Below are positions 26,556 through 35,097 of a stretch of 64,000 nt of DNA, one piece after another (within the stretch, counting starts at the first letter, position 1; each line of letters opens with the position of its first letter). A program made the translations under genes and the position numbers. Below the pieces are notes generated by a model. It saw only the letters and a list, made by a program, of their open reading frames with translations. It was not told the DNA's origin and did not search any database. Origin of the DNA: JBFHRE01 sp041746105 (GTDB taxonomy: Bacteria; Actinomycetota; Acidimicrobiia; Spongiisociales; ZC4RG35). The stretch is from the NCBI GenBank assembly GCA_041746105.1, contig JBGTHP010000011.1:1-64000 (forward strand), read 5' to 3'.

Positions 26556-26913
26556 GACGCTTCACGGCCGCAGGATTGTCGGCAGTCCCGAGTCGCTGGA
26601 CTCGGTCGAGTGGCCAGAGGGATCGATCGTTGCCAGATTCGCGCCGGACGAGGTCCTCGTGCTCGGACACGGAGATATCGCGGTGTCAGACCCTGACGCG
26701 ATCATCGTCGACGAAAGCGGGTTCTCGGGGTTCTGGATGGCCAGAAGTGAGGCCGAGACGTGGGTCGGCCGCAACGCCGACTGGGAGATAGAGGATCACC
26801 GCCTCAATCAGGGACTCGTTGCTTCGATCCCGGTCAAGCTGTTCGTGGCCGGCGACGAGGTTCTGGTGATCGTGGCGACAGCCCTCGCCTACGAGCTGGA
26901 GGCTCGTTTGTAA
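26533..26913 (+). CDS. soxG: Sarcosine oxidase gamma subunit
   Basis: 126 residues, shorter than many SoxG (about 190-210). The pattern LGHGDIAVSD...VDESGFSGFWMARSEAETWVGRNADWEIEDHRLNQGLVASIPVKLFV is SoxG/YgfZ-GcvT-like, with the final VLVIVATALAYELEARL strand-helix. The gamma chain is a structural GcvT-like subunit that packs against alpha. ATG 26533 lies inside soxA (23-bp overlap), and the stop TAA overlaps the ATG of soxB (TAATG). Identification relies partly on position between clear soxA and soxB genes. Confidence 0.8.
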   Translation: MVNVHVAETLHGRRIVGSPESLDSVEWPEGSIVARFAPDEVLVLGHGDIAVSDPDAIIVDESGFSGFWMARSEAETWVGRNADWEIEDHRLNQGLVASIPVKLFVAGDEVLVIVATALAYELEARL

Positions 26914-28124
26914 TGAACGAGTTCATCGAAGCCAAAGTTGCACTCAGTTGGCGCGACCAGAAGCCGTCCTATGACGTGATCATCATTGGTGGAGGCGGCC
27001 ACGGGCTGGCCACTGCCTACTATCTCGCAACTCGCCACGGCATCACGAACGTTTGTGTCATTGAGCGCGGTTATATCGGCTCGGGTAACTCCGGGCGCAA
27101 CACCACGGTCATACGCGCCAACTACGGCATCCCGGCGTCGGTCCGTTTTTACCAGCACAGCCTCGATCTCTACGAGGTGCTCGAGCAAGAAACCGATCGA
27201 TGGATCATGCACTCGCAGAAAGGCCTGCTGTGGATGTATCACACCGAAATGGGAGGCAGGACCGAACGGGCCAGAGCGGAGGTCAATACCGCGTGCGGGG
27301 CCGAGACCGTAATGGTCGGGCCAGAGGAGATCAAGAAGATCTGTCCCCAGATCGACCTCGGCGGGGGTGGTCGGTATCCGGTCTTGGGAGCCAGCTACCA
27401 CCCCCACGGAGCCACGGCACGGCATGATCGGGTCGTATGGGCCTACGCCGAAGGGGCGATGCGCGCCGGCGTGACCGTTTTGCAGCGCACCGCAGTCGAC
27501 CGGATCGCCGTCGCAAACGACCGGGTCGTTGGGGTGGAGACCTCACACGGACGCATTTCGGCTCCGATCGTGATGTCGGCCGTCGGTGGCCAGGTGACCA
27601 GCCTGTGTGCCACTGCCGGTGTCAGGCTGCCGATTCGTTCACACCCCCTGCAGGCCTTTGTCACGAACCACTACGAAGGCAAGTTCCCAGGCATCGTCGC
27701 CTCCACCGAACTCGCCTTCTACATATCGCAGACTCCGCGTGGCGAAATGTTGATGGGAGCAGAGATCGACCGGGCCCCTAGTTATTCGTCCCGCTCTACT
27801 TACGAATTTGTCCAAGCATGCTCGGCCAAGGCCCTGAGCTTGCTCCCCTTCATGCGGGATCTCCGCATTCTCCGCCAGTGGGCAGGAGTTTGCGACATGT
27901 CTCCCGATAGTTCACCGGTCATGGGTCCAACTGGTGTAGATGGCCTCTATGTCTCCACGGGGTGGGGAACGTGGGGATTCAAAGCGATCCCGGCGGGCGG
28001 CGAACAGATGGCTCAACTGATCGCGACCGGTGCCACACCCCCGTTGATAGCTCCGTTTTCGCTCGATCGCTTCAAGAACGATCGGATCCTGGCCGACGCA
28101 GGATCGTCAGGGACGCAGCGATGA
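26913..28124 (+). CDS. soxB: Sarcosine oxidase beta subunit (catalytic FAD/FMN flavoprotein)
   Basis: 403 residues, the normal SoxB length. Features: DVIIIGGGGHGLATAYYLATRHG (FAD dinucleotide fold), ERGYIGSGNSGRNTTVIRANYG (typical SoxB), and YHPHGATARHDRVVWAYAEGA, matching the segment that carries the covalent-FMN His. The C-terminal MRDLRILRQWAGVCDMSPDSSPVMG is followed by YVSTGWGTWGFKAIPAGG. It carries out the oxidative demethylation of sarcosine. TAATG start overlap with soxG and ATGA overlap with soxD show tight coupling. The unrelated open frame before 26913 is ignored. Confidence 0.95.
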   Translation: MNEFIEAKVALSWRDQKPSYDVIIIGGGGHGLATAYYLATRHGITNVCVIERGYIGSGNSGRNTTVIRANYGIPASVRFYQHSLDLYEVLEQETDRWIMHSQKGLLWMYHTEMGGRTERARAEVNTACGAETVMVGPEEIKKICPQIDLGGGGRYPVLGASYHPHGATARHDRVVWAYAEGAMRAGVTVLQRTAVDRIAVANDRVVGVETSHGRISAPIVMSAVGGQVTSLCATAGVRLPIRSHPLQAFVTNHYEGKFPGIVASTELAFYISQTPRGEMLMGAEIDRAPSYSSRSTYEFVQACSAKALSLLPFMRDLRILRQWAGVCDMSPDSSPVMGPTGVDGLYVSTGWGTWGFKAIPAGGEQMAQLIATGATPPLIAPFSLDRFKNDRILADAGSSGTQR

Positions 28125-28339
28125 GGGAGTTGCGGTGTCCCAACTGTGGACAGAGGGGAATCGAGGAGTATCGATATGGGGAGATCCCTCGGGTCCCCGA
28201 CGAAATAAGGGATCCGGATGCGAGGGACGTCGATATGGCCTGGATGCGCAACAATCCCGAAGGAGAAACCACTGAGAGGTGGTACCACGAGGGTGGATGT
28301 CGCCGCTGGATGACCCTCACCCGCGACACCCGTGACTAG
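28121..28339 (+). CDS. soxD: Sarcosine oxidase delta subunit
   Basis: 72 residues, slightly shorter than the usual 90-100. The zinc-binding pattern starts with RELRCPNCGQRGIEEYRYGE and ends with RWYHEGGCRRWMTLTRDT, giving Cys, Cys, His and Cys ligands as in known SoxD. The small zinc subunit stabilises the heterotetramer. Its ATG overlaps the soxB stop. Order here is A-G-B-D, unlike the usual B-D-A-G. Confidence 0.92.
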   Translation: MRELRCPNCGQRGIEEYRYGEIPRVPDEIRDPDARDVDMAWMRNNPEGETTERWYHEGGCRRWMTLTRDTRD

Positions 28340-28405
28340 TCAGTTCGGCCGCGAAACCTGCGCAAGAAATAGCCATTGATCTCTGGCGATTTCAACCCTG
28401 AGGGC

Positions 28406-28430
28406 TAAAGTGCCGGCCCCTTGCCGACGA
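28406..28430 (+). promoter_or_regulatory. Possible sigma-28/WhiG-type promoter before the first TadE/TadG operon
   Basis: TAAA (28406-28409) and GCCGACGA (28423-28430) are 13 nt apart and resemble the TAAA...GCCGATAA promoter of FliA/SigD/WhiG sigma factors, though the usual gap is 15 nt. It lies about 55 bp before the start codon at 28487. The spacing makes this tentative. Confidence 0.35.
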
Positions 28431-28486
28431 TACCAATAACCAGGGGACGGTCCCATCGGACCCGAAGTGGAGTCGAGGCACGATAT

Positions 28487-29044
28487 ATGGCCAATTCAAG
28501 GCATCGTACGAAACGTGAGAGCGGCGCGACCTTGGTCGAAATGGCCGTGGTCATGCCCATCCTTCTGTTGGTTTTTATCGCCATCCTCGAGTCAGGCGTC
28601 GCCTTCCGTGACCATCTGGCGGTCAATCAGTCCGCCAAGGACGGCGTCAGGATCGCGGCTCTCGCCGGGGATGAACCAAACGCCGACTGCGCAGTCCTTT
28701 CCGGGGTTGGGAGCTTTCTGGCCGGCCAGCTGACCGACATCGTCCACGTCCAGATTTACGTTGCAAACACCGACGGGACGCAAAACTCGGGTTGGACCAA
28801 CACCTACACCTACACCTCTGGGACGAACAACCCGTTGCCCCACTGTCCCGACTGGACCAATGGGGGACTGGGCCTGGCCCCGACCGCCCGACAGGTGACC
28901 GCGGGCGGCGGGCAGCCACTCGACATCGTCGGTGTGAGGGTACGAATGAACCGATCTTGGATCACCGGGTTTCCCCCCTTTAATGGCAGCTATGTAGTCG
29001 ATGAACACACCATTCTCCGAATGGAGCCGGAGGCTTTCGCATGA
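28487..29044 (+). CDS. TadE-like pseudopilin (operon 1, first)
   Basis: 185 residues. Short basic N-terminus ending RESGATLVEMAVVMPILLLVFIAILESGVAFRDH: the G/A-x4-E cleavage-type motif and a hydrophobic helix of the TadE family. A secreted, Thr/Asn-rich domain with Cys residues follows. TadE proteins are minor pseudopilins of Tad/Flp-type secretion systems. ATG 28487 is chosen over the frame opening at 28421. The downstream TadG-like gene begins at the overlapping ATGA. No Tad ATPase, prepilin peptidase or Flp pilin gene is in the window, so the assembly machinery must lie elsewhere. Confidence 0.85.
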   Translation: MANSRHRTKRESGATLVEMAVVMPILLLVFIAILESGVAFRDHLAVNQSAKDGVRIAALAGDEPNADCAVLSGVGSFLAGQLTDIVHVQIYVANTDGTQNSGWTNTYTYTSGTNNPLPHCPDWTNGGLGLAPTARQVTAGGGQPLDIVGVRVRMNRSWITGFPPFNGSYVVDEHTILRMEPEAFA

Positions 29045-30507
29045 AAAAACTCAGACAGCTCGTGGAGAACGGAGAGCGCGGCGCCGCCCTCATGTGGGTA
29101 GCGGGGTCTCTCGTCGCGTTGCTGGCTGTGAGTGCCTTCGCGATCGACCTCGGCTGGTACTACCTCAATTCGGCCCGACTGCAGAGGGCAGCCGACTCCG
29201 CCGCTCTCGCCGGCGTGGTGCACCTACCGGCATTTCCGACACTGGCACTCAACGATGCAGTCACCGCCGCCACGGCTAACGCCTTCGGCGGTGCGACGGT
29301 CACCGATGCCATGCTGGCCGACAACAAATATCAGGTCACGCTCGACGTCACCGTCCCGACCTTCTTCGCCAGAATTGTCGGGATCAACTCCCTTCCGCTC
29401 CAGCGCAAGGCAACCGCCGAGTACGTAAAGCCGGTGGCTCTGGGCAGCCCAAGCCGCTGCTTTGGCCAGGATCCATTGGGAACCTATTGCCCGAGCGGTG
29501 GGAAATATTGGGCCGCGGTCAACGCCCCCTATACCCTAAAGCGGGATGGTGATCCGTATTCGACCAACTGTGTCGACAACGGTGGCAGCTACACGTCTTG
29601 TAGCTCTAACAACCCCGATTACGCCCATGCCGGGTCCTATGTCGGTTATTACTATGCCATCGACGTTCCGACCGGAGCCTCCAACATCAGGGCACGTCTC
29701 TTTGATGCCGGCTGGTACGACCGTCCGAACTATCCGACCGTCGAGACCGCCGACGAAAAATATTCACCAGGGTCCGCTGGTAACCCCGGCATCACGATGA
29801 ACTTCCGGTTGTATTCGCCTGACAGCACGCCCGGCGACCCCACCGACAACTCCAACCTGGTGTGCTCGCTGACACTCAACCCCGAGCAGTCCTCGGCCAC
29901 ATACAAGTGGCGCTGGAACAGTTCGTGGTGTGCAAGCAACCTCAACACTCCAGGCATTTGGGTCCTGCATACCTATGCCAGTGGTACCGGGTCTGGAACA
30001 AATCAGTTCTCGCTGGCCGCTTCGTCTTCTTCAGGTCCGCAACCGAGGGTTTACGGGATCAACGAGATCTCGATCTTCTCGAACGGGTTGACCGGAGCCG
30101 CACCCGGTGACCGACTTGACCTCGCCGAGATCCCCCTCATCCATGCCGGCAAACGTCTCGAACTCAAGTTCTTCGACGCCGGCGACGCCAGCGGCGCTTC
30201 GTGGATCAGAGTCAAGATGCCAAACGGAACGATCCCCAACTGCACCTGGAACTCGGTGAACGAGGCCGGCACTCAGACGGCCAGCGGAAGCGGCCCCTGT
30301 GAGTGGCAGACCACCCTGGCCAACGGGACCAAAGTGTTCGACTCGCAGTGGCTCAATGCATACATCGATATCCCCGACGCCGGCACGTACACGTGCCCCG
30401 TCGACTGTTTCTGGTGGATGGAATTGCAGCTCACACAACCGAACGAGCGCACCACTTGGACCGCTCGCGTGATCGGCAACCCGGTCAGATTGGTTCCGAA
30501 CCCATGA
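29041..30507 (+). CDS. TadG-like pilus-assembly protein (operon 1)
   Basis: 488 residues. The N-terminus NGERGAALMWVAGSLVALLAVSAFAIDLGWYYLNSARLQRAADSAALAGV is the TadG/Flp-associated signature, an anchor helix followed by the (A)DxAAxAG motif. The large external part has several Cys pairs (CVDNGGSYTSCSSN, CPVDCFWWMELQ) and many Thr, Ser, Asn and Gly, suggesting an extended beta-rich surface region. No VWA metal-binding motif is evident. It overlaps both neighbours by 4 bp. A paralogue of similar architecture lies at 38105-39685. Confidence 0.85.
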   Translation: MKKLRQLVENGERGAALMWVAGSLVALLAVSAFAIDLGWYYLNSARLQRAADSAALAGVVHLPAFPTLALNDAVTAATANAFGGATVTDAMLADNKYQVTLDVTVPTFFARIVGINSLPLQRKATAEYVKPVALGSPSRCFGQDPLGTYCPSGGKYWAAVNAPYTLKRDGDPYSTNCVDNGGSYTSCSSNNPDYAHAGSYVGYYYAIDVPTGASNIRARLFDAGWYDRPNYPTVETADEKYSPGSAGNPGITMNFRLYSPDSTPGDPTDNSNLVCSLTLNPEQSSATYKWRWNSSWCASNLNTPGIWVLHTYASGTGSGTNQFSLAASSSSGPQPRVYGINEISIFSNGLTGAAPGDRLDLAEIPLIHAGKRLELKFFDAGDASGASWIRVKMPNGTIPNCTWNSVNEAGTQTASGSGPCEWQTTLANGTKVFDSQWLNAYIDIPDAGTYTCPVDCFWWMELQLTQPNERTTWTARVIGNPVRLVPNP

Positions 30508-31070
30508 GGTTTGGGCGAACAGAACGCGGCGCCGCCGCCGTCGAGACGTCGCTGATCCTGTCTCTTCTCTTGCTGGTAGCACTCGGCGCCTTCGAGTGGG
30601 GGATGGCGTTTCGCGAGTGGTCGTCCGTCACGTCAGGGTCACGTGAGGGCACACGAGTTGCCGCCGCCGCGGGCGACGAATCGGGCGCCGACTGCATCAT
30701 CCTCGAAGCGACAGCCGGAGCCCTTCTCAACCAGAACGGCGACACGATCAGGGTCGAGGTCTTCGAATGGCTGCCCAATGCGAGTCCGCCTCGCAAAGGC
30801 CGGTCCCAGATCTTTCGTCCGAGCGTCGCCAGCGACCTTCCGGCGAGCCTGATCTGTGGCACCTGGGTCCGCCTCCAGAACAACTACCCGGCTGCCGTGC
30901 GCGACAATCAGGGCGCCGCCCGGGATTGGATCGGCGTAGAGGTCCAATGGGATTACGCCTGGATCACCGGCTTCATGTGGTTCAACGGGACCGTTTGTAA
31001 CGGCGGATTGACTCCTCCCTGCTGGAGCCAGGACACCAAGATGCACATCGAACCCGACCCGACCCCCTGA
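30504..31070 (+). CDS. TadE-like pseudopilin (operon 1, last)
   Basis: 188 residues, starting MRFGRTERGAAAVETSLILSLLLLVALGAFEWGMAFREW, with the TadE-type E+5-like Glu in VETS. It continues with the conserved SREGTRVAAAAGDES helix, and the C-terminal half shares YAWITGFMWFNG with the first TadE of the operon (WITGFPPFNG). ATG 30504 overlaps the TadG stop (ATGA). The open frame before 30504 is ignored. The gene is followed by a strong hairpin. Confidence 0.85.
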   Translation: MRFGRTERGAAAVETSLILSLLLLVALGAFEWGMAFREWSSVTSGSREGTRVAAAAGDESGADCIILEATAGALLNQNGDTIRVEVFEWLPNASPPRKGRSQIFRPSVASDLPASLICGTWVRLQNNYPAAVRDNQGAARDWIGVEVQWDYAWITGFMWFNGTVCNGGLTPPCWSQDTKMHIEPDPTP

Positions 31071-31094
31071 ACCCACTTCGGACTTGTTCAATGC

Positions 31095-31122
31095 GAGAGG
31101 GCGGCCACAAGGCCGCCCTCTC
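31095..31122. terminator. Hairpin terminator between convergent TadE and proX-like genes
   Basis: A perfect 12-bp GC-rich stem, 31095-31106 with 31111-31122, has the loop ACAA and lies in the 74-bp gap between convergent genes. Neither side has a strong T-run, so termination efficiency is uncertain. It could serve both directions. Confidence 0.65.
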
Positions 31123-31144
31123 ACTCGTTCGAGATGGGATCGGA

Positions 31145-32092
31145 TCAGCTGAGCCAGGCCTTCCAGACAGCTTCGTTGGCGCTAACCCAGTCCGCCGCAA
31201 CCTTGGCAGGATCTTCGCCGTCGATCTCCATCGGCGGCAGCATCTCCAACTGATCCTCTGTGGTGATCGTGAACTTCTGGAGGAAGGCGAACACGTCAGG
31301 CGCCTTCTCCCTGAGCATCGCAGAAGCGGCCTTGATGATCGCGTCTTCTGGATAATCACAGTCCACTCCCCCGTCGCCGGCGGCCGCCGAAGCACCACAA
31401 GCGTCCGTGTAGGCAGGGAGTGCCACATTTACGAGGTCGTACTTCGCCACGGCCGCAGTCGGGGTCCACCAATACAACACGATGGGTTCTCCGGCGGCCG
31501 CCCTTGCGTCGAGTTCGGCGACGGTGGCGGGCTCAGATCCAGAGAAGATCACCTGGAAGGGGAGTCCGAGATTGGTGATGATCTGCTCGTCGAACTGGGA
31601 GTAAGACGGGTCGGTGCCGAGGAAGCGACCAAGTTCACCGGTCTCGGCGGTCGCGAACAAGGCCGCATTGGCTGGGTCCATGAAGCCTTCACAGGTCGCC
31701 AGTTCTGGATGCTCGTCTATCACGTACCTGGGGACGAACCACCCGATCTTGCCGATCGCACCGAGTTCTCCGATGTTGACGACGGACCCGTCGTTGAAAT
31801 AGGTGTTCTCGGCGTCGGTCAGACCCGACGGCCAAATCTCGAGCACCGCGTCGAGGGTGCCATCTGACATTCCCGTGAACATGGCGTCGTTCTCGTTCAC
31901 CTCGGAGATCTCTACCGGATATCCCAGTTCGTTCTCGATGATGTTTTTGGCCACTTCCACGTTCAGCCGCGAAGCAGACCATGGGTTGACGATCAGGGTG
32001 ATGGTTGGTTTGTCGCCGTCCGAGCCAGCGCCCCCGCCGCATGCGACTGCGATCAAGGCCAAAGCGCTGACCGCGATCAGGGTGCGTTTCAT
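31145..32092 (-). CDS. proX: Glycine betaine/proline-type ABC transporter substrate-binding lipoprotein
   Basis: 315 residues. The signal peptide MKRTLIAVSALALIAVACGGG carries a lipobox (AVAC). The mature protein is OpuAC/ProX-like, with ITLIVNPWSASRLNVEVAKNII, NENDAMFTGMSDGTLDAVLEIWPSG, then EPIVLYWWTPTAAVAKYDLV. The aromatic residues W and YWW are of the kind that form a quaternary-amine cage in this family. AGGAGGAA lies 8 nt before the ATG. It diverges from the ATPase and permease genes across 61 bp containing a 21-bp palindrome, so all three are probably co-regulated. Likely ligands are glycine betaine, choline or carnitine; sequence alone cannot separate them. Confidence 0.93.
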   Translation of the reverse strand: MKRTLIAVSALALIAVACGGGAGSDGDKPTITLIVNPWSASRLNVEVAKNIIENELGYPVEISEVNENDAMFTGMSDGTLDAVLEIWPSGLTDAENTYFNDGSVVNIGELGAIGKIGWFVPRYVIDEHPELATCEGFMDPANAALFATAETGELGRFLGTDPSYSQFDEQIITNLGLPFQVIFSGSEPATVAELDARAAAGEPIVLYWWTPTAAVAKYDLVNVALPAYTDACGASAAAGDGGVDCDYPEDAIIKAASAMLREKAPDVFAFLQKFTITTEDQLEMLPPMEIDGEDPAKVAADWVSANEAVWKAWLS

Positions 32093-32110
32093 GAGTTATT
32101 CCTCCTCAAA

Positions 32111-32131
32111 CCCGCTCGACGATCGAACGGG
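32111..32131. promoter_or_regulatory. 21-bp palindrome between divergent betaine transporter genes
   Basis: CCCGCTCGA (32111-32119) pairs with TCGAACGGG (32123-32131) apart from one mismatch, around a 3-bp centre (CGA). Position between two divergent starts and lack of a T-run suggest an operator for a TetR-like (BetI-type) or similar dimeric regulator. No such gene is next to it. Confidence 0.5.
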
Positions 32132-32153
32132 TCACAAGGCTACATTAGGCCAA

Positions 32154-33176
32154 GTGGAACACCAGACACCGGTCTCTTTGCGAGCAGAAAACGTATGGAA
32201 AGTGTTCGGGACAAAACCGGCCGCCGCCATCGAGATGGCCCAGGCGGGCGCGACCAGATCCGAGATCCTGGCCTCGACCGGGTGCACGGTTGGGGTCAAG
32301 GACGTTTCGTTCGAAGTTGGTAGGGGCGAGACCTTCGTTGTCATGGGGCTGTCCGGCTCCGGAAAGTCGACCCTGATTCGTTGCGTGTCCCGGCTCACCG
32401 ATGTCACCAAGGGAACCGTGCACGTAGATGACGAAGACGTCACTGCGATGAACGACACCCAACTTCGCGATCTGCGGCGGCGAAAGCTGTCGATGGTGTT
32501 CCAACATTTCGGCCTGTTTCCACACCGGCGAGTGATCGACAACGCCGCCTACGGTCTCGAGGTACAAGGCGTGTCCAAAGCAGAACGCCACAAACGATCG
32601 CTCGAAGTTCTGGACACCGTCGGTTTGCACGGATTCGAATACCACTACCCCCAACAACTCTCAGGCGGGATGCAGCAGCGCGTGGGCCTGGCCAGGGCGC
32701 TGGCAGTCCAACCCGAGATCATGTTTTTCGATGAACCGTTTTCTGCATTGGATCCGCTGATCCGGCGAGATATGCAAGACGAACTGATCCGTCTTCAGCG
32801 CGATTCGAGGCGGACCGTGGTTTTTATAACCCATGACTTCGCCGAAGCCATCAAGCTGGGTGACCGCATCGCCATCATGAAGGACGGCGCGTTCGACCAG
32901 GTCGGGACTGCAGCCGAACTCATAACCAAACCGGCAACCGCCTATGTACGCGAGTTCACCAAAGACATTCCCAAGGTGAAGGTGCTGCGCGCTGGCGACG
33001 TGATGCACGCCACGGCAGACATCGGCTGGCGTGATGTAAACCTCGCCGACACGATCGAAACACTCGTTCCGTTCCTCCTCGATGACCCAAGGCCCTTGAA
33101 TGTCGTCGATGACCACGGAGCGGTGGTCGGCCAGGTTGATCGCACGGCCGTCTCGGAGATGCTGGGAGCCGATTGA
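32154..33176 (+). CDS. proV: Glycine betaine/proline-type ABC transporter ATP-binding protein
   Basis: 340 residues. Typical ProV/OpuAA features: the N-terminal AEMAQ-like stretch AAAIEMAQAGATRSEILASTGCTVGVKDVSFEV, Walker A GLSGSGKSTL, Q-loop VFQHFGLFPHR, signature LSGGMQQRVGLARAL, Walker B IMFFDEPFSALDP and switch His in FITHDFAEA. A C-terminal CBS-like region (from about 275) covers DTIETLVPFLL...LNVVDDHGAVVGQVDRT, typical of osmotically or ligand-gated ProV. GTG 32154 is the only start near the domain boundary and follows a weak ribosome site. The permease start overlaps its stop. Confidence 0.95.
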   Translation: MEHQTPVSLRAENVWKVFGTKPAAAIEMAQAGATRSEILASTGCTVGVKDVSFEVGRGETFVVMGLSGSGKSTLIRCVSRLTDVTKGTVHVDDEDVTAMNDTQLRDLRRRKLSMVFQHFGLFPHRRVIDNAAYGLEVQGVSKAERHKRSLEVLDTVGLHGFEYHYPQQLSGGMQQRVGLARALAVQPEIMFFDEPFSALDPLIRRDMQDELIRLQRDSRRTVVFITHDFAEAIKLGDRIAIMKDGAFDQVGTAAELITKPATAYVREFTKDIPKVKVLRAGDVMHATADIGWRDVNLADTIETLVPFLLDDPRPLNVVDDHGAVVGQVDRTAVSEMLGAD

Positions 33177-35095
33177 TGGCCACCGCCACCGGCGTGGTTG
33201 AGATCCCAGACGCCAATCGCCTGCGCCGCTACCTCCCGCCGGTCATCCTGCTGGTCGCCGTCATCGGGGCGCAAGCAATCATCGGCGCAGGTGTCTCGTT
33301 CCCTGCGGGTTTGGACACGTGGCTGGAGGCGCCGATCGACGACGCCGGGAACTGGATGCGAGCCAACCGCCGCAGCCACCCGCTATTCACCAACTTCTTC
33401 AGTCCGATGTCGGGTGGGATCAATTCGATCATCGAGGGTGTCGAAGCCGCCTTGCGCTGGCTCCCGTGGTTCGCCCTCCTTGCCCTCGTATTCGCGATTC
33501 CGGCACGGGTCCGTAGATGGAAACAAGGCCTGGTGGCAGCAGCCGTCTTGGCGTACACAGGCATCATCGGGTTGTGGGAGGAGTCGATCCAGACCCTCGC
33601 CGTCATGTCGGCATCCGTGCTTCTGGCCGTCCTCATCGGGATTCCACTGGGAATGTGGGGTGCGCTGCGGACCAGGGTTGAGACAGTCACCCGTCCAATC
33701 CTCGATGCCATGCAATCGATTCCGGCCTTCGTCTATTTCCTCCCGCTTTTGATGCTTTTCGGAGTCGGTGACGTCCCGGGAGTGGTGGCCACAGTCGTGT
33801 ACGCACTCCCACCGGTCGTGCGGTTGACCACTCTCGGCATCAAACGAGTGCCGAGCCAGGCCGTCGAGGCATCGAGGATGAACGGCGCCACGACCCGCCA
33901 AACGCTGTTCAAGGTGCAGTTGCCCATGGCGCTTCCCACCATTCTCACGGGTCTTTCCCAGACGATCATGATGGCGTTGGGGATCGTTGTTCTTGCCACT
34001 TTGGTCGGAGCTGGGGGCCTCGGCAGCCCGGTTCTGCAAAGCCTCAACCAGCGGCGCACCGGAAGGGGCATTGCCGCCGGACTGGCCATTGTTGCGGTTG
34101 CGATGGTGCTGGACCGACTTTGGCGTTCGTTGGCCGTTCGGGACAAAGCACAGAGGGTGAGAAAAAGGACACTTCGGATCGGGATCGCGACACTCGTGAT
34201 CGCGACTGTGATCGGTCGGGCGCTCAGGGTCGACCGGTTCCCGGACTTGTGGGATTGGACGATTTTCGACCCGATCGACGACGGCGTCGCCTGGGCCAGA
34301 GACAACCTGCGGTGGGCGACGCGACCGTTCAACGACTTCCTTGTGGCCAACATCTATCTTCCGTTGCGAGATGGTCTCACCGATACGGTCGCCTGGCCTG
34401 TGTTGATTCTGGTGACCGGTTACATGGGTTGGCGCCTCAAAGGCTGGAAGCTCGGAGTCTTCGGTGCCATCTCTGTCACCGTGATCGGGCTGACCGGATT
34501 ATGGGATCTCTCCGTCGATACTCTCGTCCAGGTCCTGATGGCCACCGCTCTGTCGGTTGTTGTCGCCATCCCGATCGGAGTGTGGGCCGGGCGCCGACCG
34601 AGGGTCGAATCAGCCCTCGGTCCGTTCCTGGATGCATTGCAAACCATTCCGTCCCTGGTCTACATCATCCCGGCGGTGATCCTGTTCACGGTCGGTGTGG
34701 TACCAGGAATCATCGCGACGGTTCTTTACGCCATGGTGCCGGGAGTTCGCATCACTGCCCTCGGAATCCGACAGGTGCCGGAAGACAGCATTGAGGCGTC
34801 GGAGACCTACGGCGCCACTCCCCGCCAAACGATGTATGGCGTGCGAGTGCCTCTGGCCGCTCCCACCATCATGGCCGGGATCAACCAGGTGATCATGATG
34901 GTTCTGGCAATGGTCATCATCACCGGCCTCGTCGGCGGGGGCGCCCTCGGATTCGAGACGGTTCGGGCGCTCAATCGCAGCTTGTTCGGGCTTGGGTTCG
35001 AGGTCGGCCTGGCGCTCGTCCTCATGGCAATGGTGCTCGACCGCTACACAGAGGCTGCTGCTCTCCGGCTCCAACCGCCAAGCAACCCGAGCTGA
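33176..35095 (+). CDS. proW: Tandem-fused glycine betaine ABC transporter permease (two ProW domains)
   Basis: 639 residues, about twice a usual ProW. Two homologous halves follow each other, each with several membrane helices and a BPD_transp_1 EAA-type loop: VEASRMNGATTRQTLFKVQLPMALPT in the first (about 235-262) and IEASETYGATPRQTMYGVRVPLAAPT in the second (about 540-565). Each half also has the paired QSIPAFVYFLP / QTIPSLVYIIP segment. A basic cytoplasmic linker (RDKAQRVRKRTLR) joins them. One polypeptide could supply both permease halves of the transporter. ATG 33176 overlaps the ATPase stop (TGATG); a TTG at 33173 is possible. BetA follows 2 nt after the stop. Confidence 0.94.
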   Translation: MATATGVVEIPDANRLRRYLPPVILLVAVIGAQAIIGAGVSFPAGLDTWLEAPIDDAGNWMRANRRSHPLFTNFFSPMSGGINSIIEGVEAALRWLPWFALLALVFAIPARVRRWKQGLVAAAVLAYTGIIGLWEESIQTLAVMSASVLLAVLIGIPLGMWGALRTRVETVTRPILDAMQSIPAFVYFLPLLMLFGVGDVPGVVATVVYALPPVVRLTTLGIKRVPSQAVEASRMNGATTRQTLFKVQLPMALPTILTGLSQTIMMALGIVVLATLVGAGGLGSPVLQSLNQRRTGRGIAAGLAIVAVAMVLDRLWRSLAVRDKAQRVRKRTLRIGIATLVIATVIGRALRVDRFPDLWDWTIFDPIDDGVAWARDNLRWATRPFNDFLVANIYLPLRDGLTDTVAWPVLILVTGYMGWRLKGWKLGVFGAISVTVIGLTGLWDLSVDTLVQVLMATALSVVVAIPIGVWAGRRPRVESALGPFLDALQTIPSLVYIIPAVILFTVGVVPGIIATVLYAMVPGVRITALGIRQVPEDSIEASETYGATPRQTMYGVRVPLAAPTIMAGINQVIMMVLAMVIITGLVGGGALGFETVRALNRSLFGLGFEVGLALVLMAMVLDRYTEAAALRLQPPSNPS

Positions 35096-35097
35096 CA

